NCBI RefSeq assembly: GCF_000471905.2 | Contig: NW_006500104.1 | Coordinates: 3,110,957 to 3,174,956, forward strand | Origin: Amborella trichopoda | Taxonomy: Eukaryota > Streptophyta > Magnoliopsida > Amborellales > Amborellaceae | DNA length: 64,000 bases | Reading direction: 5' to 3' | Shown here: piece after piece, positions 43,857 to 55,284 of the stretch | Layout of the letters: each line of letters begins with the position of its first letter | How positions within the stretch are numbered: position 1 is the first letter of the stretch | Program-made: the position numbers and the translations under genes | Notes under the pieces: model-generated | What the model saw: the letters and a program-made list of their open reading frames with translations, nothing else | The model's database searches: none | Told to the model about the DNA's origin: nothing

Positions 43857-44774
43857 GATGTTATGAATTGGTTCAATAGGTTACATCCTTAAAATTTAGG
43901 GTTCCGAAATACTTGTAATTGGAATTTTACCTGAGGGAGCAAAATTCTACAATATGCGGTCAAGAAGTATAAAGCATTCATGTTAAAGAAAGATACAAAT
44001 AGGTGGTCTCTTTAAAAGTAAGTGTAACTAGCGGGCCAAATATTTTCTTAATATAATTATTATTTTTAGTTTGTAAAAAAAAAATTCATATTCATGATCT
44101 CTGTGTTAAAGATTATATATTCTCTAAAAATTAAAATCAAATTATATTTAAAAATATATTTATTGCCAACCCTGTATTTCTTCAATATGCGGGCTGGCCG
44201 CATAGAAACTTACAACAATTGATCAATTTAGCACTTCAATCCTTTAGTATCGGAAAAATAAATTTCGGTACTAAAATGAGAAGTTAAATAATTTATGATT
44301 TTGATAGAAATAGGAATTCGTAGATCCTCAAAAGGTTGATTGCTTATTCCAAGTCATGAAGAGAAAATGTTATTTAGGTTTCAATACTAAAGAAATGAAA
44401 TTTGAGAGAGAGCGAGAGAGATTGCATTCAAAAAACCCGAGTAATTCTTCAAGTCATACTCAGAAAGTGCATTGATTGATTGGGGTTAAATTTCCGTTGA
44501 ACACTGTGGCCTACAATGGATCATATTAATGGCAAGACTTTTGGGAAATTCCACACAACCAAACAAACAAAAGCATAAGATGTGACAAAAAGACCGTATG
44601 TTACTCATCATGAAACACGTTTCTCAAGTATTGAAAGAGAGAGAAATCACGAATCATCGTACGGTAGTGTTCTGAATTGAGGGAGGACAAGTGGCAAAAA
44701 AAAAGACAAAATAAAGAAAGTTGATACCAGTTTCCAACCTATGAATTTTCATTACTTTTTTCTTCACAATGGTC

Positions 44775-44780
44775 TATAAA
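44775..44780 (+). promoter_or_regulatory. TATA box of RLP copy 1
   Basis: GGTCTATAAATTTGG lies 72 bp upstream of the ATG at 44847. It is the only good TATA box in this upstream region and is missing from copy 3 because of a deletion. Confidence 0.6.
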
Positions 44781-44846
44781 TTTGGATACAGAATCCTGTA
44801 CCCAGAACAAGCAAATTCAATCAATAGCATTTCGCATTGAACGGAA

Positions 44847-47509
44847 ATGGTGAGGTTTCCAATCTATATCTTGTTATTTCCTATTGTTTTCAATCTTTTA
44901 GTTATATCCACTGGTTTATCATTAGCTGAACTTGAATCAAAAGTACTATTTAGCTGGAAAACCAGTATGAAAGCCTCCAATTTGGATTCTTGGTTACTCG
45001 ACACCGACAATGAGACCAGCCATTGCAGGTGGGCAGGTGTTCAATGCGATAATGATGGAAGTGTAATTGAGATAAACCTTTCAAATTTCAGTTTGAACGG
45101 TACTCTCGATGAATTAAACTTCTTGTCATTACCCTATTTAACCCACCTCAATCTTAGTTTGAACAATCTTCAAGGTAAAATCCCCAAGTCCATTGGCAAC
45201 CTTTTGAAGCTCAATGTCTTGGATTTAGGTATCAACATGTTTACGGGTTCGGTGTCAGTGGAGATTGGCAATCTCACAGAGCTTCATAGCATTTCTCTTA
45301 GAAGCAACAACCTCTCCGGCCCGATCCCTTATCTGCTAGGTCAACTGAAAAAGGTAAGCCCCTTGGATTTCGGAAAAAATTACCTGACTTTGCCTAACTC
45401 GACAAAATTTCAGGAAATTGAGTCGCTTATAGATCTCTCTTTATAGGATAATTCTTTAACGAAGTTCCCGAGCTTCATTTTTGGATTTTTCTTGGAATTC
45501 AATAACTGGTCCCATTCCAGTTGAGCTCAAGAAGCTAACAAAATTACAGGAACTTATACTAAGTGGCAACAATTTCACAGATTCAATTCCTCATGATATT
45601 GGCTTAATCGCTAGTCTCAAAACACTAGACCTGTGGGGAAATGTTATTTTGGGTGGACCTATCCTAGCATCTCTCAGACAACTTCAAGCTCTTGAGCGTC
45701 TAGACCTTTCCTTGTGTGGGTTGATTTCTAGCATCCCATCTTAGCTTGGGCTTTACACAAACCTAAAATACTTAGATCTGGCTTAAAATAATATAACAGG
45801 TTCGTTACCATTATCTCTTGCTGCATTGAGTAGAATTTTTTAGTTTAATATTGGTTTCAATAGAATTACTGGTGTCATCCCTAGGTGGATTTTCACCAAT
45901 TGGACTAATCTAAGAAGCACGAGTCTCGCACATAACTCATTTATCATACCAATCCCCCCAGAAATTGGTCTTCACAAGAACCTTCGAGCGCTAGAAATTT
46001 CTGAATAAGTTCTCTGGACATAGCCCTCGAGAAATAGGGAATCTAACAAATCATGAGGTACTGAATCTTTTAAGTAACGAGCTCAATGGTTCACTCCCTT
46101 CCTCCATTGGAAATTTTTGCAAACTTCAATACTTACTCCTATCTGGCAACCATCTCGCAGGTTCTCTTCCTCCAGAACTGTGGAACCTTGAAGCTATTGA
46201 AATCTTAAATGTAGGCTAAAATGATTTTCAAGGCAACAAGTACGAAAAGTTATCAAATTGCATAAACATGAGTTGTCCCAAATTTTCAATCAGGCAAATC
46301 GATTTTCAAGCTTTATTCCAAAAAACATTGGGCTAGTCATGCCTAATGTACTAGTGTTGAATGTTTCTAATAGTGGTATTATAGGATCCGTCCCCAACTC
46401 CATAGGAGATTTGGTGAATTTGATTTTGCTTGATCTTGCTGGAAATAAATTGATGGGACCTAGTCCAACTACCTTGGGAAGTCTAATGGATCTCCAGTAT
46501 TTGAACCTGAGTAATAATACATTATCAGGCGAAATACCCCCATCATTGAGAAATTGTTCCAAATTAAGGCTTCTTGATCTCGGTGATAACCGGTTATTGG
46601 GGAAAATCCCATCATGGATTGGCAAGAGCATCAAGTCCCTTCATGTCCTTCGACTAAGGTCTAATATGTTTGAAGGAGAGATTCCTTGGGGGATATCACA
46701 TTTACATTTTCTTCAAGTGCTCGATCTAACACTCAATTGTCTATCAGGCACTTTCCCTGCCATTTTCAACAACTTAACGGCAATGGTCTTGTCCAAGACA
46801 CCACTAGATGATTACATACTCTATTTTGTACCGTTTGAAGGTTTATATCCATATAACCCTGGGGATGTTTACATATATGTAAATGGGAAAATGATATTGA
46901 TTAAAGGTTTATATACATATGGGCATGGAGATATTTACATAGATGCAAATGGGAAAATGAGAGCGTATAACTGGTTCTATTCTAAAGTGACATGTATCGA
47001 CTTTTCGAGAAATAATTTTTCAGGAATAGTTCCCCAAAGAATTGACAAGATTGAGTGGGCTGCATTTCCTAAACCTATCCCACAACTATCTCTGTGGGAG
47101 GATTCTTGAGGAGATTTACAAAATAAAGAATTTGGAATGGCTCGATTTATCAAACAATATGCTTTCAGGTGAAATTCCTCCAAACATGCCATCTATGACA
47201 TTCTTAAGTACTTTGAACTTGTCCTTTAATAATTTATCAGGACCCATTCCCTACAGTGGTCGGACGACCACATTCGAGGCCTCATCGTACTACGGGAACC
47301 TACGGCTTTGTGGTCCTTCTCTTCCTCTTCCTGAGAAGAAGTGCACTTGCAACAAGTCAATCTCAAATTCAAGCAATAGCAGGGATATGAGAAATAGGCC
47401 ATCAAGGATTCCATGGATGAGCGTGGATTTAGGATTTGGGTTTGGATTCAGTGGGTTTTTCTCAGTGATATTTGTTCCAAGGCAATGGTCCCATTCCATT
47501 CTTGAATAG
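44847..47509 (+). pseudogene. LRR receptor-like protein (RLP), copy 1, inactivated
   Basis: RLPs are cell-surface receptors without a kinase domain, often in defence or development. The ATG opens a signal peptide (about residues 1-28, MVRFPIYILLFPIVFNLLV), an LRRNT_2 cap (SWKTSM...SHCRWAGVQCDN) and a series of LRRs of the form N-L-x-G-x-I-P. After the last repeats come an island segment, more LRRs, a C cap (RLCGPSLPLPEKKC), and a glycine/phenylalanine-rich membrane anchor (LGFGFGFSGFFSVIFV) with a short tail. Lesions relative to the sister copies: TAG at 45444-45446, an about 25-bp deletion near 45484, several stops between 45.74 and 46.2 kb, a 1-base insertion near 47033, and TAG at 47507-47509 where copy 3 has TGG. 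It has a promoter and poly(A) signal, so it may still be transcribed. Confidence 0.9.
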
Positions 47510-47763
47510 ATGGATTGCTTCGCAGAAATTTTGATTACGAGATTACAAACTTTGATGTGCTTGAAATGTCTCAGAAGAAGATTTGGTGTGTGAAGTTGTC
47601 AAATGAGGTGCAAGTACTAAGGGAAAGCAATAGTATTCAATGTCTCCTAAGCTTGTATGGTGTCTATTACTATGTTTTTGCTTTTTCTTTTATTTCTTTT
47701 TGAACAACATCTGTTGTTGTGCCTTTGTGTTGTTGAAAGTTCAGTTCAATATCAATAAATAAA
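47510..47763 (+). other. 3' UTR of RLP copy 1
   Basis: The segment matches 61361-61567 behind copy 3 (GATTACAAACTTTGATG, CTCAGAAGAAGATT, CAATGTCTCCTAAGCTTGTA). It ends in AATAAATAAAG. Confidence 0.75.
47754..47759 (+). terminator. Poly(A) signal of RLP copy 1
   Basis: AATAAA in ATCAATAAATAAAG, conserved behind copy 3 at 61558-61563. Confidence 0.6.
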
Positions 47764-48333
47764 GAGAGAGAGAGAGAGAGAGGAAAGAGAGGGACTTTTT
47801 TTTGTTTGTTTTGGAAAAGAAAACTGACTCGTGTGGTATTAGAGAGGGAAAAAGTTTAAATAAGGATGGTACCTTATAATGTAGAACTACGGATGCCCCT
47901 CAAAAATCAATCGGAAAAGGTAGCTTTAATGTTGAAAAACACTTTGATTGATCATCTTGACATCAAGATGTATGACTATGAAACATATAATAAGTCTCAA
48001 AAATAGTGTATTTTACAACATATTATCTACACCGTCTATTTTCAAGATTTTCATAAGTTTATAAATCTACTTAACCATGTTTTAAATTTAAAATTTTATA
48101 ATTAGATATAAAAATAGATTTTAAGATAATCCAAAGAACATTTTACATCAAAATTATATACCGTGATAAAATTTGAAGTGCAAACCTCTACACCTACGAA
48201 AGCGTCTGTATGCCATCTGCACCCATTAGAGAGAGTTAGTTAATAGTCATTTAAATAGTGGGTTGTATACCTCAGTGAGGTTGGAAGGACCAATCCGACC
48301 CCGCTCGGTTTGCTGGGCGTACAAACCTGGGCT
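47764..48333. other. Spacer with GA repeat, downstream of RLP copy 1
   Basis: A GA repeat (47764-47782) follows the poly(A) signal. The rest has no recognised feature. The part near 48240-48330 (GAGGTTGGA.GGACCAATCC) matches 61710-61750 behind copy 3. Confidence 0.5.
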
Positions 48334-49134
48334 GAGAAAATATCTCCTTACTCTTTATTTTTAACTTCTCTATCTCTTTGAATCCAAGGATATAAAATAT
48401 TACTTGGCAGCAAAGGACCTCCATTTTCCCTATCTTGCAACCCCCTTAATCCTTTTAAGATGAATTTTTTACCCGAATAAAAATTAAAATAACTTCCTCT
48501 CTCAGCAATGGGTGCGTACTACTATGTTCGGCGATTGAGGAGAGAGCAGATGGGAGGTCGTGGGAAGAAGGCAGCAGTGGTGGGCTTGTTGTGTGCGGCG
48601 GTTGCGATGGTTGAGGGAAGCGGTGGCTGATTGAGAGGTGCGAGGGAAGAGAGAAGAGAGAAGAGACAAATCCGACCGTCTTCTATCCGAAAAATTTCCA
48701 AATTGAAACAAAAAATAAAGAACACTGGGCTCAGCAAAGAAAAACCAACAGGTACCCCACTGCACTTTCTTTCTCTCTGTCATCCCCCTCAACCAGTTGC
48801 GGCCGGGCCCCCATTTCCACCTATTCGTTCCACCTCTGCAGCCACCATCCGCATTTTCCCCTCTTCTCAACCAAGCCATGATCACCACCTGCAACCAATC
48901 CATCCCCTGTTGCGGCCCCCTGCTGCTGCTCCCTTTTTTTCATCCTCGTCCATCTCTCTTCCTTCATCCTGTGCCCAAAATATGCAACCAGGCATCACCC
49001 CCCTTTCTTCCATCTTACCTGCAACCAAGCCCTCATTTCAGCCACCAGTAGTCGGCCCACAACTATGTTCTCCCTCACTCAACCTCTACCATCACTTTCT
49101 CTCTTTCACTAACCAAAATGCTGAGTTACATTTT

Positions 49135-49178
<44 letters not shown>

Positions 49179-49401
49179 TTGTTCTGAGAGAGAGGGAGAC
49201 CACGCTATGAAAGACCGCGATTTGAGAGAGAGAGAGGATATCATTTTAATTTTTATTGGGGTAAAAAATACATCTAAAAAGGGTTTAAGGGGGTTGCAAG
49301 ATAAAAAAAAAATGAGGTTCTTTGCTTCTAAGTAATATTTTTCATCCTTAGGTTCAAAGAGATAGAGAAGTTAAAAATAAAAGGTAAGGAGATGATTTCC
49401 C
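48334..49401. mobile_element. Non-autonomous element with about 165-bp terminal inverted repeats (MULE-like)
   Basis: The left arm (48334-48503) and the complement of the right arm (49401-49224) share ATCTCCTTAC, TTTTTAACTTCTCTATCTCT, ATATTACTT, TATCTTGCAACCCCCTTAA and AATAAAAATTAAAAT in the same order. Such long arms are typical of Mutator-like elements. Between the arms lie a purine-rich part and a cytosine-rich part with a GA repeat; the open frames there (minus 48903-48502, plus 48631-49335) read low-complexity sequence and are not called genes. The homologous spot behind RLP copy 3 (about 61750) lacks this insertion. I could not identify a clean 9-bp target duplication. Confidence 0.75.
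49137..49176. repeat. (GA)n microsatellite
   Basis: A pure GA run inside the MULE-like element, just before its right arm. Confidence 0.95.
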
Positions 49402-50598
49402 TTTTAAATTTTGGTACGCATCATTTACGATCTCTAATGGTTCATTATCTACGTGGAATTGTGCATAAGATGTTTATTAGATAGAGTAATTTATGTACAG
49501 ACTCAAAAACTTCACCGAAAATATAATTGTTGTCCGAAATTATAAGGAAGATCAGTCAACCGGCATTTTTTTTTTTTTTTCAAAATTGTCCCTTGGTTCG
49601 AGGACGCCATCCTTGAATTGCACTTAATTTTTTTAAAAAAATTATTTTGTCATAAGTAGGGCAGCGCTTCAAGCATTAGGGGCAGTGCCCAGGTGATCCG
49701 AGGCTCGAATCCTTGGATTGCCCTCTCGATTTAGCAGGCCTCAGTTCCAATGTGGCCCGAGGTCCCCATCCTCAAACCACTCTTTCGTTCTTATTTTTTG
49801 AGAAAAACAGTGGTCCGAGGTCCCCATCCTCAAACCACTCTTTATCTCCTATTTTTGAGAAAAACAACGGTCCGAGGATGGGGACCTCGGACCGCTCTCT
49901 AGACTTAGTAAAACTGAGTTTCAAGGCGGTCTAAGGTCCCCATCCTCAGACCGCATTTTATTTCTTATTTATTTGGGAAAAATAATGCTCTGAGGATGGG
50001 GACCTTATACTGTTCTATTGGAATTTTGTTGTGTTTGCAGGGCGATATGACGATTCTAACCTCAAGCTACCTGGGCACTACTCCTAAAGCTGGGGCACTG
50101 GCTCTAAAGCTAGGGCACTGTGCTATTACTGAGAAACATAAAAAAAAAAAAAATTCAAATGCAGGATCGAAGAATGGAATCCTTGAATTGAGAGGCAATT
50201 TTGGGAAAATAAAAAAAGGTAAGTCCAACGACCTTTCTTATAATTCTGCCAATGATCAGATCATTTCGTATTCTAAGTAATTATTTTGGGGTCTATACAT
50301 AATGTCAACCAAAGTGGCGAGAGTCCAACTTAGCTCGCTCAAGTTTTTTAACACTGTTTACGAGATTGCGAACTTTGATACACAACTGTATGTGTGCTAA
50401 TGTTTTGATTACGAAGATTTGCGAGATTGCAAACTTTGATACACGATTCTATGCGATGATCCGATTGCAATGAAGGTCGGTCAACCCGCATTTTTTTATT
50501 CTTTTTCAAAATTGTCCCTCTGTCCAGGGACTCCATCCTCAAATTGCAATTAATTTTTTTTTAAAGATTATTTTGTCTAGGGCAGCACCCCAATCTTG
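49402..50598. repeat. RLP-downstream repeat unit, copies A and partial B
   Basis: Unit A (about 49560-50480) holds GTCCC.TGGTTCGAGGACG, GGGGCAGTGCCCAGGTGATC, repeated GGTCCGAGGTCCCCATCCTC blocks about 65 bp apart, an inverted copy near 49868, and GGGCACTG words. Unit B starts again at about 50490 and stops at 50598, where RLP copy 2 begins. The offset between A and B is about 928 bp. Units C and D lie at 61.88-63.56 kb. No gene is recognised. Confidence 0.8.
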
Positions 50599-52902
50599 AG
50601 ATAAACCTTTATAACTTCTATTTGAGAGGTACTCTTCATGGATTCAACTTCTTGTCATGGCCCTATTTAACCCACCTCAATCTTAGTTTGAACAATCTTG
50701 AAGGTAAATCCCTAGGTCCATTGGCACCCTTTCAAAGCTCAATGTCTTGGATTTGGGTAGCACCATGTTTACGGGTTCAGTGCCAGTGGAGATTAGCAAT
50801 CTCAGAGAGGTTCGCAGCATTTCCCTGAAATGCAACAGCCTCTTCGGCCCAATTCCTTATTAGCTTGGTAAATTGAAACAGGCAAACTTCTTGCACCTTG
50901 GAGAAAACCAACCGACTTTTCCTAACTCGACAGAATTTCAGGAAATGGAGTCGCTTATAGACCTCTTTTTATATGATAATTCTTTAATGAAGTTCCCGAG
51001 CTTCATTTTTGGATGCAAGAAGTTGGTATACTTTGATTTGTCTTGGAATTCAATAACTGGTCCGATTCCAGTTGAGATCAAGAAGCTAATAAAATTGCAG
51101 GAACTTATACTAAGTGGCAACAATTTCACAGGTTCAGTTCCTCATGATGTTGGCTTAATCTCTGGTCTCAAAGCACTACACCTGAGTGGAAATGATATTT
51201 TGGGTGGACCTATCCCATCATCTCTCGGACAACTTCGAGCTCTTGAGCATCTAGACCTTTCCACGTGTGGGTTGAATTCTGGCATACCATCTCAGCTTGG
51301 GTTTTGCACAAACCTAAAACACTTATATTTGTCTGGAAATAATATAAAAGGTTCTTTACCACCATCTCTTGCTGCATTGAGTAGAATTTTTGAGTTCTAT
51401 ATTGATGGGAATATAATCATTGGTGCCATTCCTGGGTGGATTTTCACTAATTGGACTAATCTAAGAAGCTTGAGTCTCAGAGAAAACTCATTCATCGAAC
51501 CAATCCCCCCAGAAAGTGGTCTTCTCAAGAACCTTCGTTGGCTAGAAATATCTTCGAATACGTTTTCTGGACATATCCCTTTGCTAATAGGGAATCTAAC
51601 AAATCTTGAAATCTTGAATCTTTTCAGTAACAAGCTCAATGGTTCACTCCCTTCCTCAATTGGAAATCTTTGCAAACTTCGTTACTTATTCCTATCTGGC
51701 AACCATCTCACAGGTTCTCTTCCGTCAGAACTGTGGAACCTTGAAGCCATTAAGGTCTTAGATGTATGCTCAAATATTTTCAAGGCAACGAGTCAAAAAA
51801 CTCACGACACTTCATGAACACGAGTTGTCTCAAATTTCCGAATCAGGTAAATTGATTTTCAAGCTCTATTCCAAAAAACATTGGGCAAGTCATGCCTAAT
51901 CTACTAGTGTTGAATGTTGCTAATAGTGGTATTACAGGATCCATCCCCAACTCCATAGGAGATTTGGTGAATTTGAGTGTGCTTGATCTTGCTGGAAATA
52001 AATTGATGGGGCCTATTCCAACTACCTTGGGAAACCTAACAGATCTCCAGTATTTGGACCTGAGTAACAATACATTATCAGGCAAAATACCCCCATCATT
52101 GAAAAATTGTTCCAAATTAAAGCTTCTTAATATCGGTGATAACCGGTTATCTGGGAAAATCCCATCATGGATTGGCAAGAGCATCACGTCCCTTCATGTT
52201 CTTCGCCTAAGGTCTAATATGTTCAAAGGAGTGATTCCTTGGGGGACATCGCAGCTATATTCTCTTCAAGTACTAGATCTAGCACTCAATAGTCTATTTG
52301 GCACTATCCCTGCCATTTTCAACAATATAACAACAAAGATCATGTCCAAGACACCAAAGGATTATCATTTAACGTTTTATATTTATATAGCCATGGAGAT
52401 ATTTACGATGTAAATGGGAAAAAGCGAGCACATGGCTGGTTCTATTCTAATGGAGATGTTTACATATATGCAAATGGGAAAATGAGAGAGTATAACTGGT
52501 TCGATTCTAAAGTGGCATGTATCGACTTATCGAGATATAATTTTTCAGGAAGAGTTCCCGAAGAATTGACAAGATTGAGTGGGCTGCATTTCCTAAACCT
52601 GTCCCACAACCATCTCATTGGGAGGATTCTCGAGAAGATTTACAAAATGAAGAATTTGGAGTGGCTCGATTTATCAAACAATATGCTTTCAGATGAAATT
52701 TTTCCAAACATGCCATCTATGACATTCTTAAACACTTTGAACTTGTCCTTCAATAATTTATCAGGACCCATTCCCTACAATGGCCAGACGACCACATTCA
52801 AGGTTTCATCATATTATGGGAACCCATAGGTTTGTGGTCGTCCTCTTCCTCTTCCTGAGAAGAAGTGCACTCGAGACGAGTCAATCTCTAATTCAAGCAA
52901 TG
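50599..52902 (+). pseudogene. LRR receptor-like protein (RLP), copy 2, truncated at both ends
   Basis: The copy starts at GAGATAAACCTTT, which corresponds to the position just after the LRRNT cap in copy 1, so signal peptide, cap and promoter are missing. The LRR body is best kept at 50873-51817 (314 codons: LDLSWNSITGPIPVEIKKL, HLYLSGNNIKGSLPPSLAAL and so on), then 51892-52413 and 52482-52829. Lesions: a 1-base loss near 50703, TAG at 50861-50863 (CAG in copy 3), a frame change near 51780-51890, a frameshift before the island segment's end (52413) and TAG at 52827-52829 where copy 3 has CAG. After EKKCTRDESISNSSN the sequence runs into an AT-rich repeat at 52902, so the membrane anchor is gone. 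Confidence 0.9.
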
Positions 52903-53065
52903 TAATACATTGTAATACATTGAAACACAATTGCAATACAATGTAATACATTTGTAATAAAATGTAAAAAATTGTAATACATTGCAATACAATTGTTTTA
53001 CATTGTAATAGATTGTAATACAATTGTAATAAATTGTAATACAATGTAATACATTGTAATACAAT
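52901..53065. repeat. ATTGTAATACA-rich simple repeat replacing the RLP 3' end
   Basis: Irregular repeats of TGTAATACATTG and ATTGTAATACAAT, the second a perfect palindrome around a central A. It joins RLP copy 2 on the left and the duplicated upstream segment of copy 3 on the right. Confidence 0.9.
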
Positions 53066-54003
53066 GAACCTCTAAAAAAAGTTTAGATATACAATCTATC
53101 TTTAAGTCCGATGTTAGAGGGAGCTCAGTTATGTAGCCGACTCATAAAAACTCGTCCATAACTTTATGACCCCAAATTTTGGATAAAAAATAAAAGCAAA
53201 TTCCAAATTGCACTCTTTATGCACTTGAAAAAATAAAGTCTCAAAATTAAATACAAACCATCAAATTTTTTAAGGGGAATATCTAAGTGTTAGAATACTC
53301 AAAATTCAAAATTTTCGTTTAAAAATATTCATCTAGTGATTCTTAGGTTGTTACAAAAATTTCAAACTCAAAAATGTTTCCCATATAGTTCTTCGGACTG
53401 ACGAAGTAAATGTACAATCTAATCTTGGAGGAGCATCGCATATGTGCTCATGTACGGATAGCCCATTGTCAGCTGAGTTTTATTAAATAAAAACTTGTGC
53501 TTTTGTCATGAGGCCCATCCACAACGCTTTTGGGAAACGGTGTATATCCTTAGAGAATCGCCTAGTTTTTTTTTTTTTCTGATGTTGATAACTGGTTCAA
53601 TAGGTTACATCCTTAAAATTTAGGGTCCCAAAATACTTGTAATAGGAATTTTACCCCAGGGAGCAAATCGACAGAGTGGCTCCCACAACAGCAGCTAAGT
53701 CTTTCCAAGACTTTCAAAAGTCCTCGCAGACTAACCCAAAGAAGAGGGTGGAAAAGCTGAATGAACACACACGCCCAACCCCTCCGAAACGGTCGACAGC
53801 CTGTGATCACATATAGCTAGACTTTTTTTTTTTGAGAAGCATTATAGATGGGTTAATTTATAAAGGAAAATTGTTTCATGTGGGCTGGACCGTATTTCTG
53901 CAATATGCGGTATAAAGCATCCATCTTAAAGACGGATGCAAATAGGTGATCCTTCTAAAAACAAGTATAACTAACGGTCCAAGTGTCTTCTTAACTAACG
54001 GAA
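53066..54003. repeat. Upstream segment of RLP copy 3 (duplicate of 43285-44030)
   Basis: It is the same series of blocks as at 43285-44030, without TA repeat or gap. At the right end it jumps from CTTCTTAACTA straight to ACGGAAATGG at the ATG. About 0.8 kb present before copy 1 (about 44055-44835), including its TATA box, is absent. Confidence 0.8.
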
Positions 54004-54882
54004 ATGGTGAGGTTTCCAATCTCTATCTTGCTCTTTCCTATTGTTTTCGATCTTTTAGTTACATCCTATGGTTTACCATTAGCTGAATTTGAAGCACAAG
54101 CACTATTTAACTGGAAAACCAGTCTGAAAGCTTCCAATTTGGATTCATGGTTTCTCGACACCGACAATGAGACCAGTCATTGCGGGTGGACAGGTGTTTG
54201 ATGCGATAATGATGGAAGTGTAATTGAGATAAACCTTTCAAATTTCAGTTTGAACGATACTCTCGATGAACTAAACTTCTTGTCATTACCCTATTTAACC
54301 ACCTCAATCTTAGTTCGAACAATCTTCAAGGTAAAATCCCTAGTTCCATTGGCACCCTTTCGAAGCTCAATGTCTTGGATTTGGGAAGCAACATTTTTAC
54401 GGGTTTGGTGCCAGTGGAGATTAGCAATCTTACATAACTTCGCAACATTTCTCTGGAATGCAACAGCCTCTCCGGCCCGATCCCTTATCAGCTTGGTAAA
54501 CTGAAAAAGGTAAGCCTCTTGGATTTCGGAGAAAATTACCTGACTTTGCCTAACTCGACAAAATTTCAGGAAATGGAGTCGCTTATAGACCTCTCTTTAG
54601 ATGATAATTCTTGAATGGAGTTCCCAACCTTCGTTTTTTAATGCAATAAGTTGGTACACTTGAATTTGTCTTGGAATTCAATAACTGGTCCCATTCTAGT
54701 TGAGCTCAAGAAGCTAACAAAATTGCAGGAACTTATACTGAGGTTCAACAATTTCACAGGTTCAATTCCTCATGATATTGGCTTAATCTCAGGGCTCAAA
54801 ACACTTGATCTGCGTGGAAAGGAGTTTTTGGGTGGACCTATATCAGCATCTCTCGGACAACTTCGGGAACTCGAGCATCTAG

Positions 54883-55236
54883 TGTTAAATTAATAATTTT
54901 CCTCTCTCTCTCTCTAGAAAACTCTCTAAAACTGCCGCCTCTCTCTAGAGGCTTCTCCTTCTACTGCCTCTCTCCCTCTCTCTAGACTCTTTCAATCGGT
55001 GGTCTCTCTCTCTAGTCCACCGCCTCTCTCCCTCTTTAGAATTTTCCTAACAGCCATAAAAGGGTGGCAAGAAGCCCTATAAATAGGGTTGAGATGTAAA
55101 CGAAGTGTGTGAAGAAAGAAGTAGTGCTAGGTGTTCTCTCAAGCCACACTATGTTGTTGTAACCCTGTTTTTGCTTATGAAATAGTGAAACTTTTTAGAA
55201 AAGTTATTGCATCGATGCTTTCGTAAATTCCCAATA
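54883..55236 (+). repeat. 5' LTR of the Copia element
   Basis: It is 354 bp and rich in CTCTCTCTAGA. It has a TATA box TATAAATA at 55078-55085 inside the palindrome CCCTATAAATAGGG. Compared with the 3' LTR it lacks about 45 bp near its right end. Confidence 0.95.
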
Positions 55237-55238
55237 TT

Positions 55239-55250
55239 TGGTATCAGAGC
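55239..55250 (+). promoter_or_regulatory. Primer-binding site (initiator tRNA-Met type)
   Basis: TGGTATCAGAGC starts two bases after the 5' LTR and is the standard complement of initiator tRNA-Met in plant Copia elements. Confidence 0.95.
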
Positions 55251-55284
55251 CATATCCCCGTGTCTTCTAAAAAACCCATTTCTT

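Larger units (their letters stand above)
43285..44030. repeat. Upstream segment shared with 53066-53990
   Basis: Both copies contain CCTCTAAAAAAA, TTTAGATATA, CTTTAAGTCCGAT.TTAGAGG, AAAACTTGTGCTTTTGTCAT and TTCAATAGGTTACATCC in the same order. The segment lies upstream of RLP copy 1 here and of copy 3 there, so the duplicated unit included upstream DNA. Confidence 0.85.
42238..44215. mobile_element. About 2-kb element with long inverted repeats, MULE-like or composite
   Basis: The left part has GGTTTCTATGCGG, GAGATCATGAATATG and TAAGATGGATG in this order; the complement of the right part (44215-43880) has GTTTCTATGCGG, GAGATCATGAATATG and a related series. The arms are about 180-300 bp and diverged. 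A gap (43837-43856) and a TA repeat lie inside. No transposase is visible. It sits 0.6 kb upstream of RLP copy 1. Long arms favour a Mutator-like element, but nested MITEs could also produce this picture. Confidence 0.5.

Noticed and set aside
44847..45446. RLP copy 1 N-terminal open frame as an intact short secreted LRR protein
   Set aside because: The sister copies continue in frame past this stop and the following DNA is clearly the rest of the same gene. A truncated secreted product is possible but not supported.
48502..49335. Overlapping open frames on both strands inside the MULE-like element
   Set aside because: Composition-driven frames in GA- and C-rich DNA with no domain or codon bias. 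Capture of a host exon remains possible but cannot be shown by eye.
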